Shown here piece by piece: positions 1 to 8,481 of a DNA stretch of 64,000 nucleotides. Position 1 is the first letter of the stretch; every line of letters starts with the position of its first letter. Position numbers and translations under genes: made by a program. The notes under the pieces were generated by a model. The model was not told the DNA's origin, ran no database searches, and saw only the letters and a list, made by a program, of their open reading frames with translations. This DNA comes from Brachymonas sp049977365. GTDB taxonomy: Bacteria > Pseudomonadota > Gammaproteobacteria > Burkholderiales > Burkholderiaceae_C. Location: contig NZ_JBNGEN010000003.1 in assembly GCF_049977365.1 (NCBI RefSeq), positions 62,001-126,000 on the forward strand, given 5' to 3'.

Positions 1-1455
1 GCCTACCGGCAGCGGGTGGAGCGTGACCTGGCCACCAGCAGCCAGATCATTGCCCGGCAGGTGGGGCAGCGGCCGCGCATGGTGGTCTGGCCCTACGGCA
101 GCTACAACGCGCATACGCAGGAGGCGGCCCGCAGGGTCGGCCTGCCTGTCATGGCCACGCTGCGCGACGGACCGAACCGCGTCGATGCCCCGTTCGATGC
201 CATCGGCCGCGCCTACGCGTCCTACTCCACCACCATGGCCGACTACGCCGCCCTGCTGCGGCAGCCGGACTCCGATGCCGGTATCCGGCCCGCCCAGCGC
301 GTGCTGCACGTCGATCTGGACTACGTGTACGACCCCGACCCGGCCCAGCAGGAGCGCAATCTCTCGGCCCTGCTCGACCGCATCAAGGCCGCAGGCCCCC
401 GCACCGTGTTCCTGCAGGCCTATGCCGATGCCGACGGGGACGGCGTGGCCGACGCGCTGTACTTCCCCAACCGGCACCTGCCCATGCGGGCCGACCTGTT
501 CAGCCGGGCCGCGTGGCAGATCCGGACGCGCGCACAGGTCGACGTGTACGCCTGGATGCCGGTGCTGGCATTCCGCCTGCCGGCAGGGCATCCGCTGGCT
601 GGGCGCGTGGTCCGGGCCGATGCCCGCGTGCATGCCGAAGCCGTGCACAGGGGCGGCGCCGCCCACCAGGACCGCTATGCCCGGCTCTCGCCCTTCGATG
701 CCGACGTGCGGCGCCTGATCCTCGACCTCTACGACGACCTGGGCAGCCATGCCGCGTTTGCCGGCGTGCTCTTCCATGACGATGCCACCCTGGCCGACGA
801 CGAGGACGCCAGCCCTGCCGCGCTCGACACCTATGCCTCCTGGGGCTTGCCGCGCGACATTCCGGCCATCCGGCGCGATCCGGCGCTGGCCGCGCGCTGG
901 GCTGCCGGCAAGACCGAGGCGCTCACCCGCTTCACCCTGGAGCTGGCGGCACGCCTGCGGCAGTGGCAGCCTCGGCTGCGCACCGCCCGCAACCTGTACG
1001 CCCGCACCGTGCTCGAACCTGCCGCCCGCGACTGGATGGCGCAGGACTACCGCGAGGCCCTGCGCAGCTACGACTACACCGCCGTCATGGCCATGCCCTT
1101 CATGGAAGGCGCCACCGACCCCGACCGCTGGCTGGCCGAGCTGGCGCACCGTGCCCTGGCCGAGCCCGATGCCGCCCAGCGGGTGCTGTTCGAGCTGCAG
1201 ACCCGCGACTGGCGCACGCGCCAGCCGGTGCCCGACGACGTGCTCGTCGCGCAGACCGCGCTGCTGCGCCGCAGCGGCATCCGGCACATCGGGTGGTATC
1301 CCGACGACTTTCCGGCCAATCAGCCCTCGCTCGCGGCCCTGCGTGCGGGGCTGTCGGTAGCCACCGAGGCCACGGGCCTGGCGCTGCCGCGTGCCGCCGC
1401 ACCGGCCGCCGCTGGCCGGCCCCCCTTCACCGGTCTGCAGGGAGCCGCATCATGA
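1..1455 (+). CDS. pgaB: Poly-beta-1,6-N-acetylglucosamine N-deacetylase PgaB, 5' truncated
   Basis: Reading frame 1 is open from the first base, so the start lies outside the window; 484 codons remain. The visible part begins inside the polysaccharide deacetylase domain (a conserved WPYGSY stretch near the start) and continues into the C-terminal glycoside-hydrolase-like domain (HVDLDYVYDPDP, FLQAYADADGDG, YAWMPVLAF, WYPDDF near the end). In the known family this periplasmic or outer-membrane protein partially de-N-acetylates PNAG during export and cleaves the polymer. The stop overlaps the pgaC start (ATGA at 1452), so pgaB and pgaC are translationally coupled. The porin gene pgaA would be expected upstream, outside the window. 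Confidence 0.93.
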   Translation, partial: AYRQRVERDLATSSQIIARQVGQRPRMVVWPYGSYNAHTQEAARRVGLPVMATLRDGPNRVDAPFDAIGRAYASYSTTMADYAALLRQPDSDAGIRPAQRVLHVDLDYVYDPDPAQQERNLSALLDRIKAAGPRTVFLQAYADADGDGVADALYFPNRHLPMRADLFSRAAWQIRTRAQVDVYAWMPVLAFRLPAGHPLAGRVVRADARVHAEAVHRGGAAHQDRYARLSPFDADVRRLILDLYDDLGSHAAFAGVLFHDDATLADDEDASPAALDTYASWGLPRDIPAIRRDPALAARWAAGKTEALTRFTLELAARLRQWQPRLRTARNLYARTVLEPAARDWMAQDYREALRSYDYTAVMAMPFMEGATDPDRWLAELAHRALAEPDAAQRVLFELQTRDWRTRQPVPDDVLVAQTALLRRSGIRHIGWYPDDFPANQPSLAALRAGLSVATEATGLALPRAAAPAAAGRPPFTGLQGAAS

Positions 1456-2753
1456 ACGCCTTCTCCTGGATCCAGATGCCTCTGCCCACGCTGGCAGATG
1501 TGATGTCGGCCTTCGTCTTCTACTATCCGTTCCTCATGGCCTACATCTGGATGGCCGGGGGGCTGGCATTCGCCCTCATCTTCGAGCGCCGGCGCCACTG
1601 GCACCAGAACCCCGTGACGCTGCTGCCCTCCACCCCCATGGTGAGCGTGCTCATTCCCTGCTACAACGAGGCCGCCCACATCCGCGAGGTGGTGCGGCAG
1701 CTGCTGCGCAGCCGTTATCCCGCGTTCGAGATCATTGCCGTCAACGACGGCAGCACCGATGCCACCGGCACCCTGCTCGACGAGCTCGCCAGCCTGCATC
1801 CCACCCACCTGCGCGTCGTCCACAACGCGCACAACCAGGGCAAGGCCGTGGGGCTCAACACCGCCGCGCTGCTCGCCCGGGGCGAATACATCCTGGGCAT
1901 CGACGGAGACGCCCTGCTCGACACGGACGCCATCGGCTGGCTCATGGACACCATGCTGGAGGACCACCGGGTGGGCGCCGTCACCGGCAACCCCCGCATC
2001 CGCAACCGCACCACGCTGCTCGGCCGCATGCAGGTGGGCGAGTTCTCGGCCACCATCGGCCTCATCAAGCGCTGCCAGCAGCTCTGGGGGCGGCTGTTCA
2101 CCGTCTCGGGCGTCATTGCCATGTTCCGGCGCAAGGCCCTGCTCGAAGTCGGCCTGTGGCACCCCGGCATGATGACCGAGGACATCGACGTGAGCTGGCG
2201 CCTGCAGCTCGCCGGCTGGCGGGTGTGCTTCCAGCCCCGGGCACTGGCCTGGATTCTCATGCCCGAAACCCTGCACGGGCTGTGGAAGCAGCGGCTGCGC
2301 TGGGCGCTCGGGGGCATCCAGACCGTGCTGCGCCACATCCCGGCGCTGCTGCACTGGCGCCAGTGGCGCATGTGGCCGCTGTGCATGGAATACCTCCTGA
2401 GCGTGTTCTGGTCCTACTGCTTCCTGTGCCTGACGTGCATGGCCGTCGTGGCCCGGGTGGTGGGCACCGACGTGCTGCCCGGCTGGAGCACGGCCCTGCT
2501 GCCGCACTGGCACGGCGCGCTGCTGGGCACCACCTGCGTGCTGCAGATGCTCGTGAGCCTGTGGATCGACCGCTACTACGACCGCGACCTGCTGCGCTAC
2601 GCGGTCTGGACCATCTGGTATCCGATTGCCTATTGGCTCATCAACACGGTGAGCATCATCACCGCAGTGCCGCAGGCCCTGCTGCGCAGCGGTGCACAAC
2701 GCGCCATCTGGCGCAGCCCCGACCGGGGCATCGGAACAGGAGAAACGACATGA
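1452..2753 (+). CDS. pgaC: Poly-N-acetylglucosamine synthase PgaC (GT2)
   Basis: 433-aa processive family-2 glycosyltransferase that polymerises UDP-GlcNAc into PNAG at the inner membrane. The sequence shows an N-terminal membrane segment (about residues 20-45), the GT2 core with VSVLIPCYNE at 64-73 and VNDGSTD at 97-103, a DGD metal motif at 151-153, the catalytic TED at 242-244 and QRLRW at 280-284, then several C-terminal membrane helices. The start is the ATG that overlaps the pgaB stop; the end overlaps the pgaD start in the same way (ATGA at 2750). The order pgaB-C-D matches the classic operon. Confidence 0.95.
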   Translation: MNAFSWIQMPLPTLADVMSAFVFYYPFLMAYIWMAGGLAFALIFERRRHWHQNPVTLLPSTPMVSVLIPCYNEAAHIREVVRQLLRSRYPAFEIIAVNDGSTDATGTLLDELASLHPTHLRVVHNAHNQGKAVGLNTAALLARGEYILGIDGDALLDTDAIGWLMDTMLEDHRVGAVTGNPRIRNRTTLLGRMQVGEFSATIGLIKRCQQLWGRLFTVSGVIAMFRRKALLEVGLWHPGMMTEDIDVSWRLQLAGWRVCFQPRALAWILMPETLHGLWKQRLRWALGGIQTVLRHIPALLHWRQWRMWPLCMEYLLSVFWSYCFLCLTCMAVVARVVGTDVLPGWSTALLPHWHGALLGTTCVLQMLVSLWIDRYYDRDLLRYAVWTIWYPIAYWLINTVSIITAVPQALLRSGAQRAIWRSPDRGIGTGETT

Positions 2754-3382
2754 GCACACAATCCGACCCCCTGCTGCACGCCCCCCGCCCCAACCAGGCA
2801 CCCCAGGAGGAAGTGCTTTCGCCCGAATACGAGCAGGCCATCCTGGCCGCGCGCAAGGCCGACATGCCCATCATCGACATCTCCCAGGAATCCATGAACC
2901 GCTACCGCCGGCGCTGGCCCCGTCGTGCCGAGCGCTACTTCGTCTGGTTCCACTACCTGCGACCCGTGGTGCTGGTGGTGTGCTGGGCGCTGGTGGTGTG
3001 GTATGTGTGGGCGCAGGTATCTGGCGCACCCCTCGGCGGCACGGGGCTGGGCCTGTTTGACCTCTACCTGCTGGTGATGCTCACCGTCGCGCTCATGCTG
3101 ATGCTCTCGGTGGCGTGGAAATGGCTGGAAAGGCGCAACGAGGACGACCGCCTCGGGGCTCCCCGCGGGCCGAGCACGCTCGAAGAAGTCTCCCACTACG
3201 CGGGCATTTCGACCGACGAGCTGGAACGCTGGCAGGCCGAGCGCGTGGTCATGGCCCACCATGACGCGTTCGGGCAGTTCGTGGCTACCAGCACCTCCGC
3301 CAGACCGCCGGCCGCCGTGCCGCCCCTCACCACCGATCCCGCCACCTCCGACGACATCCAGCAGCCTCCCTGCATGCGCTAG
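2750..3382 (+). CDS. pgaD: PgaD-like PNAG synthase accessory protein
   Basis: 210 aa, starting at the ATG that overlaps the pgaC stop. The N-terminal cytoplasmic stretch contains MPIIDISQESMN, then two membrane helices (about residues 68-88 and 102-124) separated by a short loop, then a soluble tail that is poor in recognisable motifs. PgaD is a small two-helix protein that binds PgaC and is needed for PNAG polymerisation, activated by c-di-GMP in E. coli. Position directly after pgaC and topology support the call; sequence conservation in this family is weak. The tail is longer than in E. coli PgaD. Confidence 0.8.
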   Translation: MSTQSDPLLHAPRPNQAPQEEVLSPEYEQAILAARKADMPIIDISQESMNRYRRRWPRRAERYFVWFHYLRPVVLVVCWALVVWYVWAQVSGAPLGGTGLGLFDLYLLVMLTVALMLMLSVAWKWLERRNEDDRLGAPRGPSTLEEVSHYAGISTDELERWQAERVVMAHHDAFGQFVATSTSARPPAAVPPLTTDPATSDDIQQPPCMR

Positions 3383-3482
3383 CCATACCGCAGCCATGCC
3401 GCACCGCACTGCTGCAGCCGTGGAGCCGCAGCACAACCCGGGCACAGTGCCGAAAGCAGTGCCGTGCACGGGCCTGCACCCT

Positions 3483-3512
3483 CCGCATCACCGCGCCCCT
3501 GTGGTGATGCGG
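3483..3512. terminator. Hairpin between convergent pgaD and corA
   Basis: Perfect 10-bp inverted repeat (CCGCATCACC / GGTGATGCGG) with a 10-nt loop, lying between the 3' ends of two convergent genes. It could end transcription in both directions, but neither side has a clear run of T, so its efficiency is uncertain. Confidence 0.45.
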
Positions 3513-3577
3513 CGGCGGTGAACCTGCAGTGATCCGTGGCAGGGCCTGCCCTACACCCGGTCCAGAAAGCGCTTGCG

Positions 3578-4777
3578 TCAGAACCACAGGCTCAGCGCCA
3601 CCGTGATGAGCGCCATCGCCCCCAGGGTGATCCAGAAGCCGTCCTGCCAGTCGAGCGCCGGCATGTTCTTGAAGTTCATGCCGAACACCCCGGCAATCAG
3701 GTTCAGTGGCAGAAAGATGGCCGTGAGCGTCGTGAGCACCTTCATGATGTCGTTGGTGCGGTTGCTCTGTACGCTGAAGTGAATCTGCACCGCCGTCTCG
3801 GCCGACTGCTCCAGCCGCTGCACGTGGTGCACCACGCGCTGGATGTGCTCGATGATGTCGCGCGCGCGGGCAATGAGCTGGTCGTGCTGCAGCTGCGCCA
3901 GGCGCCGCGCCTCCTTGGTCGCCCCGGCCGCCAGCGGCTGCTCGCGCAGGCTGTCGAGCCACTCCTGCATGGCATCGTGCTGCTCGTCGCACAGGTCTTC
4001 GAGCATGTGCAGCTGGTTGCGCGCCATCAGCAGGGTGCTCCAGTCGGTGAACTGGCTCGTCGTCTTGAGCAGCGCCTCCTGCCAGTGGTCGAGCTGCTGC
4101 GTCAGCTCGCGCCGCACGTCGAGGTAGCTGTCCACCATGGTGTTGATCATGCGCAGCACCAGATCGGCCGGGCTGAACGGCAGGCGGCTGCGCACCCCCG
4201 TGGGGGTGGATGCAGATGCAGCCGCAGACGCGCCGCCGCTGTCCACACTCAGCTGCGCATCGGCCAGGTAGCGGTCGATGTACTCGTGCGCCGAGTGGCA
4301 GTGCAGCGGGTGCACGCTGATGAGCAGCCGGTCGAACACCGCAAACCCCACGGCCATCGACCGGATGCGGCGGAACGTCGCCAGCGAGGCGCGGCCCCCT
4401 TCGCGGGCCTCCTCGCCTTTGGGGCGTCCGCCTCGGGCCGCGCTCGCGGAGGAGGGGACTGCCGTCAGGTCCTGCAGCTCCCGGTCCTCGGCGCTGCCGC
4501 GCATCTCGCCCTTGGTGGCCAGACGGCGGAAGATGATCAGGTCATACACCGAGGTGTAATCGTAGTTCGACGGATGGGCCGCATACGCCAGATCGCGGCA
4601 GTGCAGATCGAACAGCTGCGACCCGCCCAGGTGCTGTGCCGCCTGCTGCACCGTCGGCAGCAGGGCAGGCAGCTCCTCGCGGTCCAGAATCAGCCACACA
4701 AAGCCCTCTGCCGGCAGCGCCGCAGGCACCGCGTCGGCAAAGCGCAAGGTATCGGCCGTGAATTCGACGATCTGCAT
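3578..4777 (-). CDS. CorA-family divalent cation transporter (CorA/ZntB type)
   Basis: 399-aa protein with the CorA layout: a large N-terminal cytoplasmic domain, a long helix-rich region (about 220-340) and two C-terminal membrane segments with the signature GMN at 366-368 (GVFGMNFKNMP). Family members move Mg2+, Co2+, Ni2+ or Zn2+ through a pentameric pore; the substrate cannot be read from sequence. Two oddities are seen. A charged Arg/Gly/Glu-rich insert occupies residues about 91-132. The frame stops at TGA straight after SLWF, while the next eight codons in frame would read RKRFLDRV before a TAG, the usual basic CorA tail. The start at 4777 begins MQIVEF with no better upstream alternative. 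Confidence 0.85.
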   Translation of the reverse strand: MQIVEFTADTLRFADAVPAALPAEGFVWLILDREELPALLPTVQQAAQHLGGSQLFDLHCRDLAYAAHPSNYDYTSVYDLIIFRRLATKGEMRGSAEDRELQDLTAVPSSASAARGGRPKGEEAREGGRASLATFRRIRSMAVGFAVFDRLLISVHPLHCHSAHEYIDRYLADAQLSVDSGGASAAASASTPTGVRSRLPFSPADLVLRMINTMVDSYLDVRRELTQQLDHWQEALLKTTSQFTDWSTLLMARNQLHMLEDLCDEQHDAMQEWLDSLREQPLAAGATKEARRLAQLQHDQLIARARDIIEHIQRVVHHVQRLEQSAETAVQIHFSVQSNRTNDIMKVLTTLTAIFLPLNLIAGVFGMNFKNMPALDWQDGFWITLGAMALITVALSLWF

Positions 4778-4835
4778 GGCAGGCAGCAGGGGCAGGTGTA
4801 CCGGCGAACGGTGCGAAAACGAAAACCGCCCGGCC

Positions 4836-5849
4836 TCAGCGGCCGTGCGTGCGCAGCCACTGCGCCGCTTCCAGCGCGCTGTAGGTCAGAATGCCATCGG
4901 CCCCCGCCCGCTTGAACGCCAACAGGCTCTCCATCATCACCGCGTCGTGGTCGATCCAGCCGTTCTGCGCCGCCGCCTTGAGCATCGCGTATTCGCCGCT
5001 CACCTGGTAGACGAAGGTGGGGACGTGGAAAGTCTCCTTCACCCGCCGCACGATGTCCAGATACGGCAGCCCCGGCTTGACCATCACCATGTCGGCCCCC
5101 TCGGCAATGTCGAGCGCCACCTCGCGCAGCGCCTCGTCGCTGTTGGCCGGGTCCATCTGGTAGACCTTCTTGTTGCTCTTGCCCAGATTGGAGGCACTGC
5201 CCACCGCGTCGCGGAACGGGCCGTAGAACGCGCTCGCATACTTGGCGCTGTAGGCCATCAGGCGCGCATTCACCAGCTCCTCGCGCTCGAACGCGGCACG
5301 GATCGACCCGATGCGCCCGTCCATCATGTCGCTCGGCGAAATGATGTCGGCCCCCGCCTGTGCGTGCAGCACCGACATGCGCGTGAGCAGCTCCACCGTG
5401 ATGTCGTTGAGGATGTAGCCGCTGTCGTCGAGCACCCCGTCCTGCCCGTGGCTGGTGTAGGGGTCGAGCGCCACATCCGTCATCACGGCCAGCTCCGGAA
5501 ACTCCTGCTTGATCGCCGCGATCGTGCGCGGAATCAGCCCCTCGGGATTGAGCGCCTCTCGCCCCTCCGGGTCCTTGAGCGACGGATCGATGGCAGGGAA
5601 CAGGTCGATGCACGGAATGCCCAGCTCCACGCACTGCTCGGCCACCCGCAGCAGCAGGTCGATCGACAGCCGCTCCACCCCCGGCATCGACCCCACCGCC
5701 TCGCGCCGCTGCGTGCCCTCGTGCACGAACACCGGCAGGATGAAGTCATCGGCACTCACATGGTGCTCGCGCACCATGCGGCGGGTAGCGTCATCCACAC
5801 GCAAACGGCGCGGACGACCAGCAGGAAAAGCAGCGTAAGGAGTAGTCAT
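4836..5849 (-). CDS. hemB: Delta-aminolevulinic acid dehydratase (porphobilinogen synthase) HemB
   Basis: 337-aa enzyme that condenses two 5-aminolevulinate molecules to porphobilinogen, the common precursor of heme, siroheme and cobalamin. The two Schiff-base lysines are visible at K203 (YSAKYASAFYG) and K258 (MVKPG). The segment at 127-138 (ALDPYTSHGQDG) lacks the cysteines of zinc enzymes and matches the Mg2+-dependent type. The start chosen is ATG at 5849 (MTTPYAAFPAGRP), which gives normal family length; an in-frame 11-codon extension is unlikely. It sits about 2 kb from the cobalamin operon, whose precursor supply it would feed, but on the other strand. Confidence 0.96.
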   Translation of the reverse strand: MTTPYAAFPAGRPRRLRVDDATRRMVREHHVSADDFILPVFVHEGTQRREAVGSMPGVERLSIDLLLRVAEQCVELGIPCIDLFPAIDPSLKDPEGREALNPEGLIPRTIAAIKQEFPELAVMTDVALDPYTSHGQDGVLDDSGYILNDITVELLTRMSVLHAQAGADIISPSDMMDGRIGSIRAAFEREELVNARLMAYSAKYASAFYGPFRDAVGSASNLGKSNKKVYQMDPANSDEALREVALDIAEGADMVMVKPGLPYLDIVRRVKETFHVPTFVYQVSGEYAMLKAAAQNGWIDHDAVMMESLLAFKRAGADGILTYSALEAAQWLRTHGR

Positions 5850-6016
5850 GATCCCAGCAACAAAGACAGAACACAAAAGCACCCCCTCCCGTGTGCCCCG
5901 CAGACCCCCGGCCCGCCATCAGCCCACGGAACAGGGCGGAATGGGGGCATTCTATGCCGGTGGGCGCGGCGCGGCGCGGCGCCGTGCCTTGCGGCCGCCT
6001 CCGCATCAAGTGCAGG

Positions 6017-7429
6017 TTACAACTCGTCCTCGTAGGCCAGATACGTCGAAAGCATCGGGACAATGCTGGTGATGTATGTGGCGGGGATCGTCCAGCGACG
6101 CCCACGGAACTTGCTGGGATCCACGGGGATGATGGCACCCAGGTCTTCCAGAATGACGGCCAGCTTGCTGGTATCGGGCGGATTGCCGGATTTTCCTGTT
6201 GCAGCGAAATAGGCGGTGCCGATACCTGGAGTGGCCGTTCCTGCGCGCACCGCAGTCGCGCTGTTGGACAGAGGGAAACTGGCCCCAGAGGGGAACTGTT
6301 TCCGGAGATTGGCCAGGGTGGCATCGATGATTGCTGCCGTAAAGATGGGGCCAGTCACCCAATTGCCGGCAGCGTCTTGTTCTTGTGTTTCGATGGCGGC
6401 AGGCGTCACCCGATAGCGAAAGGCGACGTTGTTGGAAATGGTGGAGGCATCAATCCAGTTAAAGAAAGATGCAGCTCCCATCGAGTGGGCCTTGGTGGTG
6501 CTGCTGGCAGTGGACGTGACGGGAACAGTGCCGTGCGATGCAGTGCCACCCAGATCGTAGCCAATCATGAACAGGGCGGCTTCCAGAGCGCGGAGGTGCT
6601 GGTTGGGTGCAAGAGCATGAAAACAGGCAGTTGTGCATGCAGCAGTTGTGGGATGCTTCAAAATTGCGTCCAGAATCCAGCTGGCTTTCAAGTTCCATTC
6701 TGCATGGTGCGGGCCAGACTTCAGACGTTGAAACTGCAACAGCGTCGTGCTTGGATTGCGCTGTTTGGGGTTCAGGGCATGGGCAGATTCCTTGGCGGGA
6801 GACCAGGGGAAATTCAGTTCGGCAGGTACTGCGTGAAGGTGGTGGCTGGTGCAGAATTTGACCACCATCCATCCCAAAGCTGCACCCACGCGGCTGTCAT
6901 AGATGATGAAGTCATCGCAGATCAGTGAGTAGATTTTCGACATGCCTGCGTTGAAGCGCAGGGAAGATGCAGTGAGTGGAGGGTGACCTGTATCCCCCGA
7001 GTTGAGTGCCGTGCGGGTCGTTTGCAGAATATCCAGCAATTCCTTTTGAGTAGAGGGGCGCAGCAGCCAGCTCACATTGCCAAGGCGTACACCGCCCCAG
7101 GTCATGACATCCACTGCGGCGTCAGTGACCTGCTTGAGGTTGTTCGCGCTCAGCCCGGTATTCAGTTCAGCTTGCAGCACGCTCAGAATGGCTGCATTGG
7201 TGGCAAAGGTTGTGCCGGCAGTGACCGAAGAATGCGCGCGCACCAAGGGCGTAGGAGTGGCCGGCCAGTGGTACTTGTGGTACGCATCGCAAAGGCTGCT
7301 GCAGCTCCAGGCCTTTTTGCTCTTGCGGTTGATGTAGCTGTGAGCGAAAGTGCTGTTGCACAGGTTATTGCTTACCCATGCGATGAAATCCTGGACGTGG
7401 GGTGCGCTCAGGTAGGCAGCTTTCAACAT
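6017..7429 (-). CDS. Unrecognised 470-aa protein, partner of the RHH/DUF1413 protein
   Basis: 470 aa from ATG at 7429, preceded by AAGGAG with 7-nt spacing. I do not recognise the family. The protein is soluble in appearance, with no signal peptide or clear membrane segment, and is rich in Trp, His and Cys (for example the Cys-Ser-Ser-Leu-Cys stretch near residue 46). It contains a stretch around residue 170 (YSLICDDFIIYDSRVGAAL) that reads like a buried core strand and turn. The gene lies 33 bp downstream of an antitoxin-like gene on the same strand and is visibly less GC-rich than its neighbours, both signs of an acquired two-gene unit. A toxin or defence effector is an inference from context only. 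Confidence 0.75.
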   Translation of the reverse strand: MLKAAYLSAPHVQDFIAWVSNNLCNSTFAHSYINRKSKKAWSCSSLCDAYHKYHWPATPTPLVRAHSSVTAGTTFATNAAILSVLQAELNTGLSANNLKQVTDAAVDVMTWGGVRLGNVSWLLRPSTQKELLDILQTTRTALNSGDTGHPPLTASSLRFNAGMSKIYSLICDDFIIYDSRVGAALGWMVVKFCTSHHLHAVPAELNFPWSPAKESAHALNPKQRNPSTTLLQFQRLKSGPHHAEWNLKASWILDAILKHPTTAACTTACFHALAPNQHLRALEAALFMIGYDLGGTASHGTVPVTSTASSTTKAHSMGAASFFNWIDASTISNNVAFRYRVTPAAIETQEQDAAGNWVTGPIFTAAIIDATLANLRKQFPSGASFPLSNSATAVRAGTATPGIGTAYFAATGKSGNPPDTSKLAVILEDLGAIIPVDPSKFRGRRWTIPATYITSIVPMLSTYLAYEDEL

Positions 7430-7462
7430 GCAAATACTCCTTGGGGCTTTGTGGTGTGGATG

Positions 7463-7852
7463 TCAGATACGTTGATAAATGGCTTTGTTGGCGCTGTTGC
7501 GCCTCACGAACCTGGCAATGGGTGGATGAGAATGGGTGTCTTCAAGGGCTTTGCGAAAGGCCTTGCCCAAGCTTTTGCGCTCTCCGCTCGTGAGTGCATT
7601 CCAGTCACTGTCGTCGCATAATTCGTTCAGAGTGAATTCGCCCTTGATGTTTACGGCGCGTGCCTTCTCCAAGAGCCTAGAGATGAGGCTGTCCACATTC
7701 ACGGTCTTGTGCGGGGCATCGGGAGCCTGGCTAAGGGAGGCTGCCTTGAGCGCCTCATGTACCCAGGCCTCAAGGCTGATGCCTTGTTCCTGGCTGTTCA
7801 GCAGTGCGCGAGACAGAAGGGAGTCGTCCACGTTCAGAAACAGTGTTGCCAT
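7463..7852 (-). CDS. Antitoxin-like protein: N-terminal RHH-like segment plus DUF1413-like domain
   Basis: 129 aa if translation starts at ATG 7852 (MATLFLNVDD), which is preceded by GGAGAAAGTG; two further in-frame ATGs upstream lack good ribosome sites. The first about 40 residues (a beta-like NVDDSLL strand followed by two helices) look like a ribbon-helix-helix DNA-binding unit. Residues about 75-129 match the DUF1413 pattern: FTLNEL, a conserved Trp, GERKSLGKAFRKAL and a final N-x-x-x-x-Y. DUF1413 is usually found in small proteins paired with or fused to antitoxins. The gene directly precedes the 470-aa gene, the usual antitoxin-first order. Confidence 0.7.
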   Translation of the reverse strand: MATLFLNVDDSLLSRALLNSQEQGISLEAWVHEALKAASLSQAPDAPHKTVNVDSLISRLLEKARAVNIKGEFTLNELCDDSDWNALTSGERKSLGKAFRKALEDTHSHPPIARFVRRNSANKAIYQRI

Positions 7853-8083
7853 CACTTTCTCCATTTTGATGAGACAGATGAGGTTATCTCCTTTGTGATG
7901 AGTGTGCATTATTTGCGCTCATGTGTCAATGTTTTTTGTTTGCGTCTGGGATGGCATGGTGCCTGGAGCCTGAGCTGCTGGCAACCTCCGGGCGAAAGGG
8001 GCTGCAGGGTGACGCAGGGGAGTGGCTGCTCGAGGCAGCCCGCTTCGCAGCCAAGCACCCTCCCCAGCACGCACCTCCCTTCC

Positions 8084-8089
8084 TATAAT
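8084..8089 (+). promoter_or_regulatory. -10 hexamer of the cobalamin operon promoter
   Basis: A perfect TATAAT lies just before the cobalamin riboswitch; transcription would begin near 8096, at the first riboswitch helix. No clear -35 hexamer is visible at the expected spacing. Confidence 0.6.
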
Positions 8090-8096
8090 GGCGGCA

Positions 8097-8288
8097 CGGG
8101 TGCGTGGGTTGCCGGGCTTCGGGTCTGGCGCCTGCGTTAAACGGGAAGCCGGTGACGCCATGCAGCTAGTGGCCATTCCGGCGCAGCCCCCGCTGCTGTA
8201 AGCCTGACGACTCCGCCTCACGCCACTGCGTCCTCCGACGCGGGAAGGCGCGGACTAGGAAGAGGGCAAGCCAGAATACCGGCCCGCG
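8097..8288 (+). promoter_or_regulatory. Cobalamin (adenosylcobalamin-type) riboswitch
   Basis: The conserved blocks appear in order: GGGAAGCCGGTG at 8143-8154, then CCGGCGCAGCCCCCGCTGCTGT, then GCCACTG, GGGAAGGCG and finally the B12 box AGCCAGAATACCGGCCC ending near 8285. This is the classic cobalamin aptamer, which represses the downstream genes when cobalamin is bound. It lies between a TATAAT promoter element and cbiM. About 190 bases separate it from the cbiM start and must hold the expression platform; I cannot assign terminator or SD-sequestering structures with confidence. Confidence 0.95.
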
Positions 8289-8481
8289 ACGAGCCAGCAC
8301 CATTCCCCGGGGGATCTGGGAGTCTGCTGCCGCGCGTTGGCGTGCGCCTCTGTGTTTCCTCCCTGCGGAAACGGCGGGGCGCGGCTGCCGTGCCGGCCTG
8401 CCCAGACTTTCCCTTCCCATCTTCCTGTTGCCGTGGTGCGCTCGTGTCTTTCACATCACACGGTTCGACGGGAGGTTTCGA

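Noticed and set aside
963..1455. Long frame running upstream of pgaC through the 3' end of pgaB
   Set aside because: It is the pgaC frame extended backwards; it shows low-complexity Arg/Pro/Ala shadow sequence, and the true pgaC start is the ATG at 1452 that overlaps the pgaB stop.
3536..4915. Plus-strand open frame of 459 codons opposite the CorA gene
   Set aside because: Mirror of the CorA coding strand in GC-rich DNA; composition is Arg/Gln/Val-rich with no motif.
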